A stretch of 64,000 bases of DNA from Oehlia diaphana. Taxonomy: Eukaryota > Glomeromycota > Glomeromycetes > Glomerales > Glomeraceae. The stretch is taken from the NCBI GenBank assembly GCA_003833135.1, contig QZLH01000189.1, positions 69,136 to 133,135 on the forward strand, in the 5' to 3' direction. Shown one piece after another: positions 12,377 to 23,492 of this stretch (its first letter is position 1; the number at the start of each line of letters is the position of its first letter). Under the pieces are notes generated by a model. That model had not been told where the DNA came from and did not search any database. It was given only the letters and a program-made list of their open reading frames with translations. The position numbers and the translations under genes were made by a program.

Positions 12377-14997
12377 TTTGAAGAAAAAAAAGGAGGATGG
12401 GAATTTTTTTAATTTTTGAGAAGAAATAATATATATTTGTATTGTTACACGATAACACGAACACTATACATCAAAATTTGTCATCGAACTTTAATTTTTA
12501 ATAAAACTAAAGGCATTTCCCGTACGGCCGATCATACATGTGGGAATTATTTTATTAAAATATTTTTAGATACTAACAAACTTAACAAACTTGGAAATTT
12601 TGAATGCAAGAAGTTTATTTAAGTTACTAAATTAACATTTTAATACTCCGCGTTTCTTTTAGATTCAATATTCTAGAATTATTACCTATTTAATTATAAA
12701 AAGAACATCCTGGAAAAAAAATAATAAGATTGACTCGGCTCATTCGTCACGTCTATCACATAGTTGCACAGAAATCACAGAAATAGCAAACATTTATGTA
12801 GTGTGAATGTTTTTTTTTTCTATAAAAGATCTTTAGAATGATTGTCCAATCAAAATCCGATGATGATCCATAACAAATTTTTACGAGTATCATATTTTTT
12901 CAAGAAAAAAATAAAATCATTTATACTGCATTAAGTTAGAGATGCCGATTAACTATTCGCCTTGTTGGATTTTTTGAGAACCTATTGTAAATTATTAATA
13001 ATACAATTATTCTATATTGACTTTGCCTAATCACAGATCATGAGAATTTTTAAGAAAAAGTTTTTTCCGAGATTAAGATTTTAAAGGAGAGATTTTTTTT
13101 TTACGATATTTTGAAAACAATTACCGGATATATACAATGTGTTTCACACAATCTGCAATTCTATAAAAAAACGAATCATTTTAACCATTGAGATAAATAT
13201 AAAAGGTATATAATACATTATACGCATTACAATATTAATAATATTACATGCTTAATCCTAGAACCAACCAATATATATATATGAAAAGATGAATCATAAT
13301 CAAAAAACAAAAAAATGCAATGACGTCAAAACCATGCCAGAAATTTTTATTAATTACATTTCTTTTTTTACCTATTTATCCAACAGAAAGTATGATGTTG
13401 AAATATTTATCTCATATGAGAAAAAATTTAATTTCCTTTTTTATTATATGCATTTTGAATTATGCTAATTATAGCAATACTGAAAGGATTAGATTTTATA
13501 GGTTCTGAGATAATGTATCTGTTGTGCCCAAAGTTGACGATGTGCCCCAAATCAACGATCGGCCTAAATTATCGGCCCGCCTTTATAATGCCTTAAGAAT
13601 TTTCTAGCATTAATAGTAATCATCGTCAATTTGTCGGGCACAACATATGTTGCATGAACGAAATAAGTCACATGGAGGTGGGAATTTGGGAATTTTTTGA
13701 TTATCAGTTATCATTGTCTCAATAGTTAGAAATAGAAAAAGAAGAATCTCAAAAAGTTTTACTTCTTGGCTACAACAAAAATGTAATGAAAAAGGATTTA
13801 TCTGCGAGAAGACATAAATTAAGTCTTAAATAAAGAATTAACCTTTTTAATTATGATTTTTTTAATCTAACCTTGCCGCTTCGGCCCTCGACCTAACTCT
13901 CTTTGTTCGGAGATTTTTTGGGAAGGTTAAAAGAATGGTCTTTTTGTAAGAAAGGATTAAAAACAAACTATTTAAGAATAGTATAAGCGACAAATATTTA
14001 AAAGTATGAAATAACAGGAGTAACAAGGGAGAAGAAAGTTGTTATAAACGAGAAGGTGGAGCTGTTCGTGAATTGGTTGTGTAAGAGACTTTTGAAAGTT
14101 GCATTAGGTACTGGTTTTTTGATCTAGTATGTAACAGCGGAGATATGTCTTCAATTAGAAAGTACATTTGGTGTTGTTACGGAAGCATCTTTCGTTATAA
14201 CATAGTGTCTGGACATTTCTATAAAATATATAATGGTTCAATAATTAATGAATCGATTTAATGAATTATAGCTCATTAGAATCGTCTTGTCATGAAGAAT
14301 TGAATGGTACTATGGTAGTAATTTCAAATGATTTAGAAAGAGTTTCGAGTTGAAAATAAAAATATCATTTACAAGCAACTTTACAAACAAGGTTACACAG
14401 AAAATGGTTTGGAAAAAGGAAAACAGAGACATTTAGCGAACAGATCACATTTATTGGATGGGCCTATCTAACCTTCCTGTCTTTATATTTATGAAGAATA
14501 TTATAGAGTGTGATAATAATTGTTTTAAGAATTTTGGGGAAGCACGAGTCTTACTGAGTCTTAATGGGATTGATGCTGCATGTTTTTGAGGAACATGTGA
14601 ATTTCTCGGTGGAATATGAGCAGTTATTTTTGTACACCTCCCCAGATTCTGAATCTGCTCATCTTTAACAACTAGTTTAAAGGCCATTATTTGGATCTAA
14701 GTTTAAAAGATATGGAAGGGCAAGAATACAATCATATCCACCCCAATTATGAAAGTAACACGTTCTCCCCTCATTGTTTTCAAGCATTTTATGAGACGGT
14801 AAACTTTTAAATATTTTTTTTCTTTTCTTTTAAAGATCTTATAACTTTCATTGTAAAAAAAAAATATATATATATTTTTGATTTATTTTAAAAAAGTAAA
14901 AATATACATGTCGAGATGAAACTAAAATATATTAAGAGAGAATGTGAGTTTAAATTTAAATCTTCTTTTCCTTTCCTTCAAGAACTATGTCTATTAA
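12377..14997. other. Intergenic; one short inverted-repeat element, no supported gene
   Basis: About 2.6 kb. Holds a probable MITE at 13520-13645 (listed separately). The small frames at 12416-12622, 13320-13508 and 14451-14687 have no recognised domains and no supporting splice pattern. The stretch 13700-14440 has coding-like patches broken by stops and may be the remains of an old gene. Confidence 0.5.
13520..13645. mobile_element. Small inverted-repeat element (MITE-like); related copy near 55.3 kb
   Basis: The termini are inverted: TGTTGTGCCC at the left and GGGCACAACA at the right, continuing imperfectly into GTTGACGAT / ATCGTCAATT. The inner part (about 13541-13632) is clearly related, in opposite orientation, to 55276-55374, sharing blocks such as CGATCGTTGATTTGG and AATTCTTAAGGCATTATAAA on the reverse strand. 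No clear target duplication and no coding capacity. Confidence 0.5.
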
Positions 14998-15848
14998 TTA
15001 CATATTTGATTTAAACCAATCAGGTATTTGTTTCATACTAAAAGCTTTTATACCATGAATAGCTTCTTCAGAATTCATCATTTGTATAAATTGCTCTTTA
15101 ATAAAATCTTTTTTCTTATCATCATTAATATCAGTACTATTAATAATTTGTATCAATTTTTTTATTTTACCCATGGCTTTTGGTGCGCTACTTAATAACA
15201 TTTTGGTATATTCTTCAACTTTTTTATTTAAATCATTATCATCAGTTGCTGATGTACTAATAATTCTATCATTTAATGCTTGTTTAGTAAAAATTTTTTC
15301 ACCCGTTAACATATATTGTTTCGTTTTAAATAATCCTAATTCAGGCACAATATATTGTGATATAATCGCTGGTAATAATCCAACTTTAACTTCATTAAAA
15401 CAAAAATAAAAATTTTTTTCATTACATATCCTTATATCTGTTACAAACATTAATCCTATACCACCACCTAATACTGGTCCATTTATTTTTGATATAATAA
15501 CTTTTTTTGATGATTTTATAGTATTATAAAATAATGTTCCTATTTCGTAGGTTTTTAATGAATCGTTTTCAATTGAATCAATTTTATTGTTATTATTGTT
15601 ATTTTTGGAAAAGGAAGAAGTTAAAGGGGTGGAAGTTATGTTTGTTCGTTGTAAATCCATTCCTGTACAAAAATATTTCCCTTTTCCTGTTATAATTATT
15701 ATACTAATAGAAGAATTATTTTCTAATTCTCGAAATATTGAAAGGAATTCATTTATCATTGAAAGTGTTAATGAATTGCCACGTGCTGGCTTATTTAAAA
15801 TTATCGTTGCTACATGCCTATTAATTTCTAAAAGAATTTCTTTACTCA

Positions 15849-15849
<1 letters not shown>
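14998..15849 (-). CDS. Enoyl-CoA hydratase/isomerase (crotonase) family protein
   Basis: A 283-residue, single-exon crotonase-superfamily enzyme, expected to act on an enoyl-CoA. Visible family features are the first oxyanion-hole segment GKGKYFCTGMDL (55-66), the second at INGPVLGGG (122-130), and FNEVKVGLLPA (151-161) with Glu153 in the position of the second catalytic Glu of enoyl-CoA hydratase. The first catalytic Glu is replaced by Gly132 (GGGIGLM). The GGG(V/I)GL plus EVK.GL.PA.IS.Y combination resembles LiuC-type 3-methylglutaconyl-CoA hydratases of leucine breakdown more than mammalian AUH, but isomerases remain possible. An Asn-rich loop (84-88) interrupts the region after the first motif. 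No C-terminal SKL signal; the C-terminus is FKSNM. Lack of introns is unusual beside its neighbours. Confidence 0.85.
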
Positions 15850-15892
<43 letters not shown>

Positions 15893-16107
15893 TTTTTTTT
15901 CAAATATATAAAAATATATAAGATTGACAAATGTGGCTAAAAAAAAAGGATAAAAAAAAAAATTTTTTTTTCCAATATAAGATTGACAAGTGTGGCTTAG
16001 ACAATTAAATTTTTATTTCAAAATTATTATATTTGGAAATGTAGAACTTTTTTTTTTTTTGACTTTGCCGCAGTATTAACTATATTAACATTTTAACAAA
16101 ATTAAAG

Positions 16108-17740
16108 TTATTTGGTAATGTCTTTCAATTGTTCAATTATCTTTTTGCATTTACGTTGAGTATTTTCAACTTCTTGAAGTACAATCTTTACTTCTTCGTC
16201 AACTTTAATTCTTTTTGATTGCCGAAACGAAGATGTTCCTTCAATACCGTTAAGCTCATCAAATCTTGACGGTGTAGGTGAATTTGGTGATGATGTTTTT
16301 GGTATCAATGAATGATCCTCCAAATCTTCCTCTGATATTTCAATTTGCGAATTTCCAGCCACTTCTTCATCTTTATCATTAAATTTCCTTTTTAATGTTG
16401 GTATTGAGTGAGCGGATAATTTAATAGTTTTATTACTCGTAATAACTTCATCACCAAATATCTCCTTCATCTCATCATAATAATCGAAATCCATAGGTTC
16501 AACACCTGATTTAATGCAACCATATACCGAACTATAATCTGCAGCCAATCGAGCCCACCTTTTTATATAATTAATATAATATAATTTATTAAAGGTATAT
16601 ACAGTATAAAAAATAAGAAAAAGTCAAAACTAAATTTACCTTAATTTGAAGGCTTTCAAAGTTCTTCCCGAAAATCTTGTGCAATGATCCGAAAACATAT
16701 CACTCCAAATCCTAGATTTATCGGCATTACGTTGTGCCGCTAAAAGCAACTTATGCTTTAATTTAACAGCGGAGATCAATGATCTGGTTTCCTTTCTAGT
16801 CCAATTCGAACGACATTTCTTCTTTTCTTTGCCTCCCTCAGTTTTAGGTGTCCCATCATAATTTTCTCTCTTTATAGTTTCTTCTGGGAGAAGACCTAAT
16901 AAAATTGAGTCTTAAATACAAAATATAACTTTTAAAAATGATTTTTTTTTTTTTAAAAAAAAAAAAAGAAAGAAAGAAAATATATATTAATGGTTACATA
17001 CCAATATTTTCTTGAATAAAAGGATTATCAAACTTTATGTTAGCATGTTGAATCTCCGGTAAGTTGTTATTACCTTCAAGAACTCCGTTTCCAAATTTTG
17101 AGGGTTGATCTTCAATAATATCGGATTTTATTCGTTGTACATTGGTAAAAGCAGAATTACGACCCAAATGATGAGATGATGGTGCAGAATTAATAATAGA
17201 ATGAAAATTCGGTGTAAGAGGTGGTAGATATCTACCATCATTATTATTGTTGTTATTATTATTATACGAAATAAATGAACGCGTAGGAAGCGGGCTTTCT
17301 AAACATTCCTGTCTATTATTATTATTATTATTATATGATGACATATTGTCGCTTGAAGACCATGTTGATACGTTATACGGGGGACCAGTTGAACCATTGA
17401 TATCCCTATTAGACTGATAATTATTAGAATAATACGTCGGCCAATAAGTTGTCGTATAAGACGTACTATTTGGATCATAATTTATATTTGGTGCATAAAA
17501 TTTAGGAATTGAAGTATTAAGTTCTTGTTTTATAGTAGAACCTTCAAAAGGTTGAGTAGGACTTCTCGCACTCAAAGGAGATTGATTAGGAAAATTAACT
17601 TGGGCGAAACTTCCACGAAAAATAGCGTCCGTACTTTCATGATTATGAAATGAAGTTAAAGGGTTTGGTAAATTAGATATTGATGGCAAAAGAATTTTTG
17701 GACGGTAAATATCATTATTAGCATTTTCTTTATTTTCCAT
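16108..17740 (-). CDS. Myb/SANT-like (trihelix/MADF-type) DNA-binding protein
   Basis: Three exons, 17740-17002, 16895-16640 and 16558-16108, give about 481 residues. The N-terminal half is Asn/Ser/Pro-rich and disordered, with two poly-Asn runs. The middle holds a Myb/SANT-like helix bundle with the expected tryptophans: NWTRKETRSLISAVKLKHK, SRIWSDMFSDHC, TLKAFKLRWARLAADYS. This domain is split by the second intron at KLR|W. The C-terminal part is acidic, has a basic patch (RQSKRIKVDEE) and ends in a short coiled coil (VLQEVENTQRKCKKIIEQLK) that could mediate dimerisation. Likely a nuclear transcription factor; targets unknown. Two CRE-like TGACGT sites lie about 110-130 bp upstream of the start. 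Confidence 0.8.
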
Positions 17741-17850
17741 TCCTACTTTATCGAAAAAAGCTAAAGTGCTCTAGTCTAGTTTATATTAAAGAAAAGGGTA
17801 AATAAGTAATGTTTTGACGCGACCCTTTTTTATAGTTATCTAAGAATAAC

Positions 17851-17869
17851 GTGACGTACGTGACGTAAC
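17851..17869. promoter_or_regulatory. Two CRE/ATF-like TGACGT motifs upstream of the SANT gene
   Basis: GTGACGTACGTGACGTAAC contains two TGACGT cores 9 bp apart, one also forming TGACGTAA. bZIP proteins of the CREB/ATF type bind such cores. The position, about 110-130 bp before the start codon at 17740, suits a promoter element, but function is inferred only. Confidence 0.35.
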
Positions 17870-19935
17870 AATAATTCCTAAATAAAAAGACGTGTTTTTA
17901 TACATGCAAACAAACTCAGGTATCTGATGTCACACAGATTTATTGATTCTCGTCAATCTCGTGTTCTCGTGACTCGTGCTCTCGTGTGTCGTGCCCTATA
18001 GAAAAGATTACTGATGAAGTATCTCAAAACTCTCAAACTCCTCCTTATCTCTTTTTCTTCTTTCTTAAAACAAGCATAAGTTGCCACAATTTTGAAGGTG
18101 TCTGGAGTTCTAATCCAGTTCTTTAAGTTTCTTTCAGCTTTACTCCTCTACTCTATTTATATTCTCATCTTTCTGGTTTTACCAGTTATCAACAGCTAAT
18201 AAAGCTATGGTAAACATTTGTTCATAAAAGGTTGTTTCCCACTTCAGAGGGTATAGAGGCATCAGTAGAGATGCAAACTTAACTCTTCCTTAGGGTTACG
18301 TCCTAGTTACGTCTATGACGTGACTTAACTTAAGTTACGTCATATAATATTACGTCTATACATTTTATTATAAAATAATTAGTAATTAAATCACTTTACT
18401 TATGCTTTTCTTAGAGTTACGTCCTAGTTACGTCTATGACGTGACTTAACTAAGAGTTACGTCACGTCATTAAGTTTGCACCCTTATTCATCAAGTTAAA
18501 TGAAACTACTGAATCTGTTCAATAATACAGTCAGACTTCTATTAAACTTTACTTTCCCACTGTGAGAACATATAAATATCAAATGATAACACGAAATTGT
18601 TTAATATGGATCCCAACATATGTACATGCGGTGCCTACGGTAGTTTTGTGACTTTAATCTAATTTAAAAATTGTTAAGCTTTATAAAATTTAAACAAACG
18701 AAAACTTCAAAGATAATAGCGAATTTTTAAAATTTTTATTGTAGATATAAAATTATAAATAAGTTATAGAGGGACAATAATGATATAATTTTGATCATAT
18801 TACTTTATAAAAAAAAATTTTTAAACTAAGTTTTATAAAGTATTTTTAATTTCAATTAAAAAATTTTTTATAATTAATTTATATAAAAATTTTTTAAATG
18901 CTCTTGTAAAAATCGTAACTGATAAAATAATGAGATGATTATCAAAGAGCCAATCAAAAATTTTGGTGGATAATTTGTAACATTGTGTATAATATTAAAT
19001 GCAAAAATATTCGGGGAAATGGGAGCGTGCATCAAATGATCCTATCATTTCTTTCTAACTTATATAATTTCCGAATTTACGTAATTATAATCTAAATTGG
19101 GCAATACAAAGTAAATCAGAAAATCAATCAACTTAAACGAAAAAATAAAAATAAAAATATATATATATAAATTGAAGAAATTATATTTTATAATTCAATC
19201 TAGAAGATTTAAAAGGTGTAACAAAGAAGTCAAAAAAAAGCCCATCTTCTAAACTTGATTGTCATAATAATAGTATAAATTGCAACAATTTAATTTTTTT
19301 TTTGTTACATCGCGTCATCTATGAACAATGACTTTCTTCCATTATTAGTGAAGTTAAAATTTGAGGGGCATTGGATCTAATAATCACGCCACAAATTTAA
19401 ATAAAAAAAATTGCATGATTTTTTTTCAACCATTCAGAAACGGTAATTTCACATTGTTAAATGGTTTATGTTAACTTACAATAGTTAATATAATTTTAAA
19501 GATTACAAAAAAAAGAGAATCGTATGATATACATTAAAATTAATAAAAGAATGAAAACAAATACGTGGTTAAATTGATTGTGTAAGATATGTAAGATAAA
19601 CATATATTTGCTGTATATAAACATGCGGAAATAACTAAAAAAAAAAAATTCATTTAAATTAGCCTTTTTCTTTACCTTGACGAAAGGCTGTACCTCGTGG
19701 AAAGAAAGAGAATTTTGTTATCGAAACTAAATCTGTTTACACAACATTATAAATGCGATAAAGAGATCTTAACAAATCTGTTTACGATATTTCGTAAAGG
19801 ATTTTATTTTTTTATATAAAATGACACGCAAAAAATTCTAAAATATTTTTTAAAATTTTTTTTTTTTTTTTTTTTCTAAGTAAAAAATTGATAATTACCA
19901 TTTTTACATTTTTACCTAATTAATAAATAATCAAC
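17870..19935. other. Intergenic between SANT and INSIG genes
   Basis: No gene recognised. Contains a hAT-like MITE at 18266-18486 and is otherwise AT-rich with homopolymer runs. The last 400 bp before the INSIG start include a run of over 20 T (about 19857-19876), likely the promoter/5' UTR zone. Confidence 0.5.
18266..18486. mobile_element. hAT-like MITE with internal TGACGT-rich repeats
   Basis: The left end TAGAGATGCAAACTTAA and right end TTAAGTTTGCACCCTTA are inverted repeats of about 17 bp with 2 mismatches, and the TAGAGATG start is hAT-like. The flanks GGCATCAG and TTCATCAA share CATCA in register, consistent with an eroded 8-bp target duplication. Inside, a block of about 40 bp (GTTACGTCCTAGTTACGTC then TATGACGTGACTTAAC) occurs twice, at about 18294 and 18414, giving many ACGTC/GACGT cores. 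No coding capacity. Confidence 0.6.
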
Positions 19936-21351
19936 ATGTCACCAATTAACACGCCACAAATTCCACCTAACAATTCTAGTAATATAGCAACATATATCCC
20001 TTCTAATACTAGTACTGGTAACTTGTTCGCACTTTTGAATGATAACAATACATATACGATTTCAATTGAAACGTTAATTAAAGCTACAGCTATAGATCAA
20101 ACACCAATAACAAACAAAAATTCAAAAATTGTGAAACAAACAAAACCAACACATAAAAGGTCTAAATCTTCGATTTCACGAATTCATTCTAAAAATAATA
20201 ATAATAATAATAATAATACCAAATCTTTAAAATTAATCAAGTCCTCAACTTCAACTGAAATTAAAAAAAATTTTACACCTAATTCTCAACAAAATTTTAA
20301 TTTATCAAATATGAGTGCTGTACCACAGCTTGCTAAACTTACACAAGAAAATGATAACTTTAAATTTCTAAGTTATTATCCTCCAAGATTTTTAACTCTC
20401 TTTTTACTTGGATCTTTAACTTCTTTTGTGATAGATCATTTACTTACTCAAAATCATATAACAGAATATCCAAAAGATATTCCAAAATTAATTGATACTG
20501 CTGCCTGGATTCCACCAACATGTGGTGCTTCCGCTGTTTTAGTAGGTTCTTTATTCCCTTTGGCTGATTATTGGTTTATGCGAAAACCACAAGAATTTCA
20601 AAGAGAATGGAGTAATGTCATGAGGTATTCTTGAAATTTATATAATAATAAGATTTTTGTTTATTCTATGATATCAATATATTGATGCCATTTTTTTATT
20701 TTTTTTTATTTAGATGTATGGGAGGTTTTATTGGTGTCGCATATGCTGCTACGGTTTGTTTCAAATTTATTTTATTTTAATCAAAATTTAAATGTATTAA
20801 TTAATTTTTTTCTTATAATGTAATATTATAATTATATAGAAATTATCATGGAATAGCAATTACCAAGTTTCTTGTACATTAGCATTGATATCAATCGTAT
20901 TATGGTTCCTATTTGATCGAACTTCGCATGGATTTATGATGTCCACGTTATTTTCTTCAATAGGAACGGGTGTCATGTATATGCTTGTATCAAACGGAAT
21001 CTATAGGTAAGATATTAATTAATTTAAAGAATTTACAATTTTTTTTTTTTTTTTTTTAGTTTTTTTCAATATTTAATATAATTTAATTTTTAAATTAAGT
21101 TTCACGCACGCTGATTTTTTCGGTGTACGATCATGGATTCCGGTATTTATTTTTATAATCTTTAAAAGTACCATTTTTATAAAAAGTATTAATACGTTTT
21201 TTATATATCTTTTTAGTGTATTCTTTATTCATCATGTGTATGTTTTGGTACAATTGGTAGACAATTAATGATAGTACCGGAAGAATGGTTTGAACCTGAA
21301 CAGAAAGAACAAGGAAAAAGTAGTGAAGTAAAGACGGCAAAACTGGATTAA
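19936..21351 (+). CDS. INSIG: INSIG-domain protein (sterol-responsive ER regulator)
   Basis: Five exons, 19936-20624, 20714-20753, 20840-21006, 21100-21142 and 21217-21351, give about 357 residues. INSIG proteins are polytopic ER membrane proteins that bind HMG-CoA reductase and SCAP to match sterol synthesis to supply. Recognisable segments are RFLTLFLLGSLTSFVIDHLL (first span), WIPPTCGASAVLVGSLFP, CMGGFIGVAYAATKLSWN, ALISIVLWFLFDRTSHG, MYMLVSNGIYSFTHADFF, RSWIPCILYSSCV and GTIGRQL, all in human INSIG order. The fungal-type N-terminal extension of about 150 residues is polar, with a poly-Asn run and a basic Ser-rich patch. Introns fall between membrane segments. The gene is tail to tail with the ceramide synthase. 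Confidence 0.92.
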
Positions 21352-21797
21352 ATATTATAAACAAATGATGATTTATAAAGATTTTGATGATTTGATATTT
21401 CAACTTATTTTTCACGTTAATTTTTTTCAATGTTAGTTGAATAATAATTGATTATTGTAGGCATTAGTAATTTTTATCTATGTATATAATGAATATATAT
21501 ATATATTATATATATATATTCTGAAAATAAATTTTTTAATAGAACTATATGAAATAATTGTATTTCAATTCATAATTCATATCTTTATTACATTATTATT
21601 TTATTAAAAAAAACCAAATTATGGAAAATTAATATAACTATTAAATAAAATTATGAAAAAAAAAAAAAATTTTTTTAACAAAAATAAATTGAATATGTCA
21701 TTATATTAACATTATAAATATGCAAAACCAATTCCCCCCAAATATACCCGTTTTTAATAATTTAAATCATTTTTACAAATATAATATATAAAATTAT
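21352..21797. other. Convergent 3' intergenic region
   Basis: AT-rich spacer between the stop of the INSIG gene and the stop of the ceramide synthase gene. Contains an (AT)n palindrome at about 21493-21521 and poly-A/T runs; likely holds both polyadenylation regions. No gene seen. Confidence 0.6.
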
Positions 21798-23492
21798 TTA
21801 CTTATTTTTAGTATACTTACATTCCTCCGGATTTGCTATAATGTTATCATCATCACTAAGTTCGATAATTAAATAAGAATAAGATTTTCACACTTAAGTT
21901 ACTATATTTAGGAGCAAACATGATTACTTACTCTTCAATATCACTCCTTGTATCTTCGGCATTTTTACCAGTAACAACTCTCCATGCAACACGTAAAATA
22001 AGCGAGAACCAATAGACCATCAAAATCTGTAAGAGTACTAATCCAAACAAAATGATGTACTTGGACCACCAAGTTAACCAATATCCATTTAATGGATCCC
22101 ATATGCACTTGTTATTTTCTGGTAAACATGACTCAGAATATGTAGTCCAAATAATTAATCCATAAAGATAATGTCTTGTATATATCCAAGCAATCATAAA
22201 GAATACAAACATCATATCGGTGATGATGCTCGGAAGCTCCAAGTATTTGAGGCATTTGGCGAACTATAATTGAAAGGAAATATCATCAATAAAGTAAACA
22301 AGATCAATAAAAGTTAAAGTATAAATGATAAAGACTTTCAACTATTGTTCGGATATTTTATTTGATTTGTTTTTTACTCATTTTCCTCTTAAGAAAAAAA
22401 GGAAAACATCAGCCATTTACAAACATATCACTTCCCTTCCTTCCTCTTATACGGTTACTTACCGATAACCAGATATCAGTGAAATCCATTGTAACAAATA
22501 CCGTATTCCCTATTCTTGTGAAGTTGAATAAATAACTGCCTCCGATCAACAAACACGTTATAATATGATGTGCTGCCATCTCGACGAAATCTTTACGAGG
22601 TTTTTCAATTTTAAGTAGGAGAACAGTAATTTGTTGAAGCCAAAATGCAAATTGAATAAGGTAATAATGTTTCAAAGAAGGACTCATTAAAAAATGCGGA
22701 TAGCCAATCCACAAGTATTTGGTATTGAAATACCCGTAAGGACCTTGGCTCATTATATACTACAAAATAATGACAAATAACATTAGCTTTTTCCATTAAG
22801 ATAACCTTTCTCTAAATCTTGATTTTCAAGATCTCCTGATCTAATATAATTTCGCTTATTCTTTTCAACAGATTTAGGTTAACTGATCAAATTCAATGCG
22901 TTATCTAACAATTCATGATTGCAACTTACTGAGCCAGCCGATGTTGATATGAGACAATAAATAAAAATATATCCTTGCTCCATGAATCTTGTCAAACTTT
23001 TTGTTTTTATTCCTGCGTATAATGCAAAAGATTTTAGCAAATACTGCATTGTAAACTCTCTAATAAATGTGAGTACTAATATCCAGAAGAATATGTATGC
23101 GATATCCCAGTATCCTTTCCCATATTGAATTTCATCTGAAGAACTTTTCTGTATAGGATATGATAAGAAAAGAAACTTGGAAAAAGGATTTTGTGGAGTA
23201 GGATTAACCAAATAAGATAAAATTATTGCACTTATGATTTTCAAAGGCAACTCTAAACGCGAAAAAAAATTCGTGTCAATTATATAAAACTTTTCAATTC
23301 AATTTATTTCATAAGCTAAAAAAACTCAATAGAAGTGAAATTATTAAACTTACCAATCTGATGCTCGAAAATATAGTTTGCTACTCTTGTCCATATCCCT
23401 GCTTTTTTTTTCGCAAGTATTATATATTTCTCTTTCTCATTTTTCCACTCGGGAATTGGTTTCGACTTTCTCTTAATTGTTCCTTTTGACAT
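21798..23492 (-). CDS. LAG1: Ceramide synthase (TLC domain, LAG1/LAC1 family)
   Basis: Five exons, 23492-23354, 23252-22930, 22759-22463, 22263-21932 and 21855-21798, about 382 residues, the usual family length. It joins a fatty acyl-CoA to a long-chain base at the ER to make ceramide. The Lag1p motif is visible: RKDFVEMAAHHIITCLLIG, with the paired catalytic His, then GNTVFVTMDFTDIWL with the conserved Asp pair. Several hydrophobic spans surround it (IAYIFFWILVLTFIREF, MMFVFFMIAWIYTRHYLYG, YIILFGLVLLQILMVYWF). The C-terminus is acidic (TRSDIEDDDD), typical of the family, and depends on a small last exon joined through a GA|GTAAGT donor. The N-terminus is short and basic (KGTIKRKSK). Confidence 0.92.

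Noticed and set aside
14451..14687. 78-codon minus frame as a gene
   Set aside because: Starts with ATG but has no domain, no homologous feel and no partner exons; kept only as part of the intergenic description.
21131..21430. 99-codon minus frame
   Set aside because: Antisense to the last INSIG exons; no independent support.
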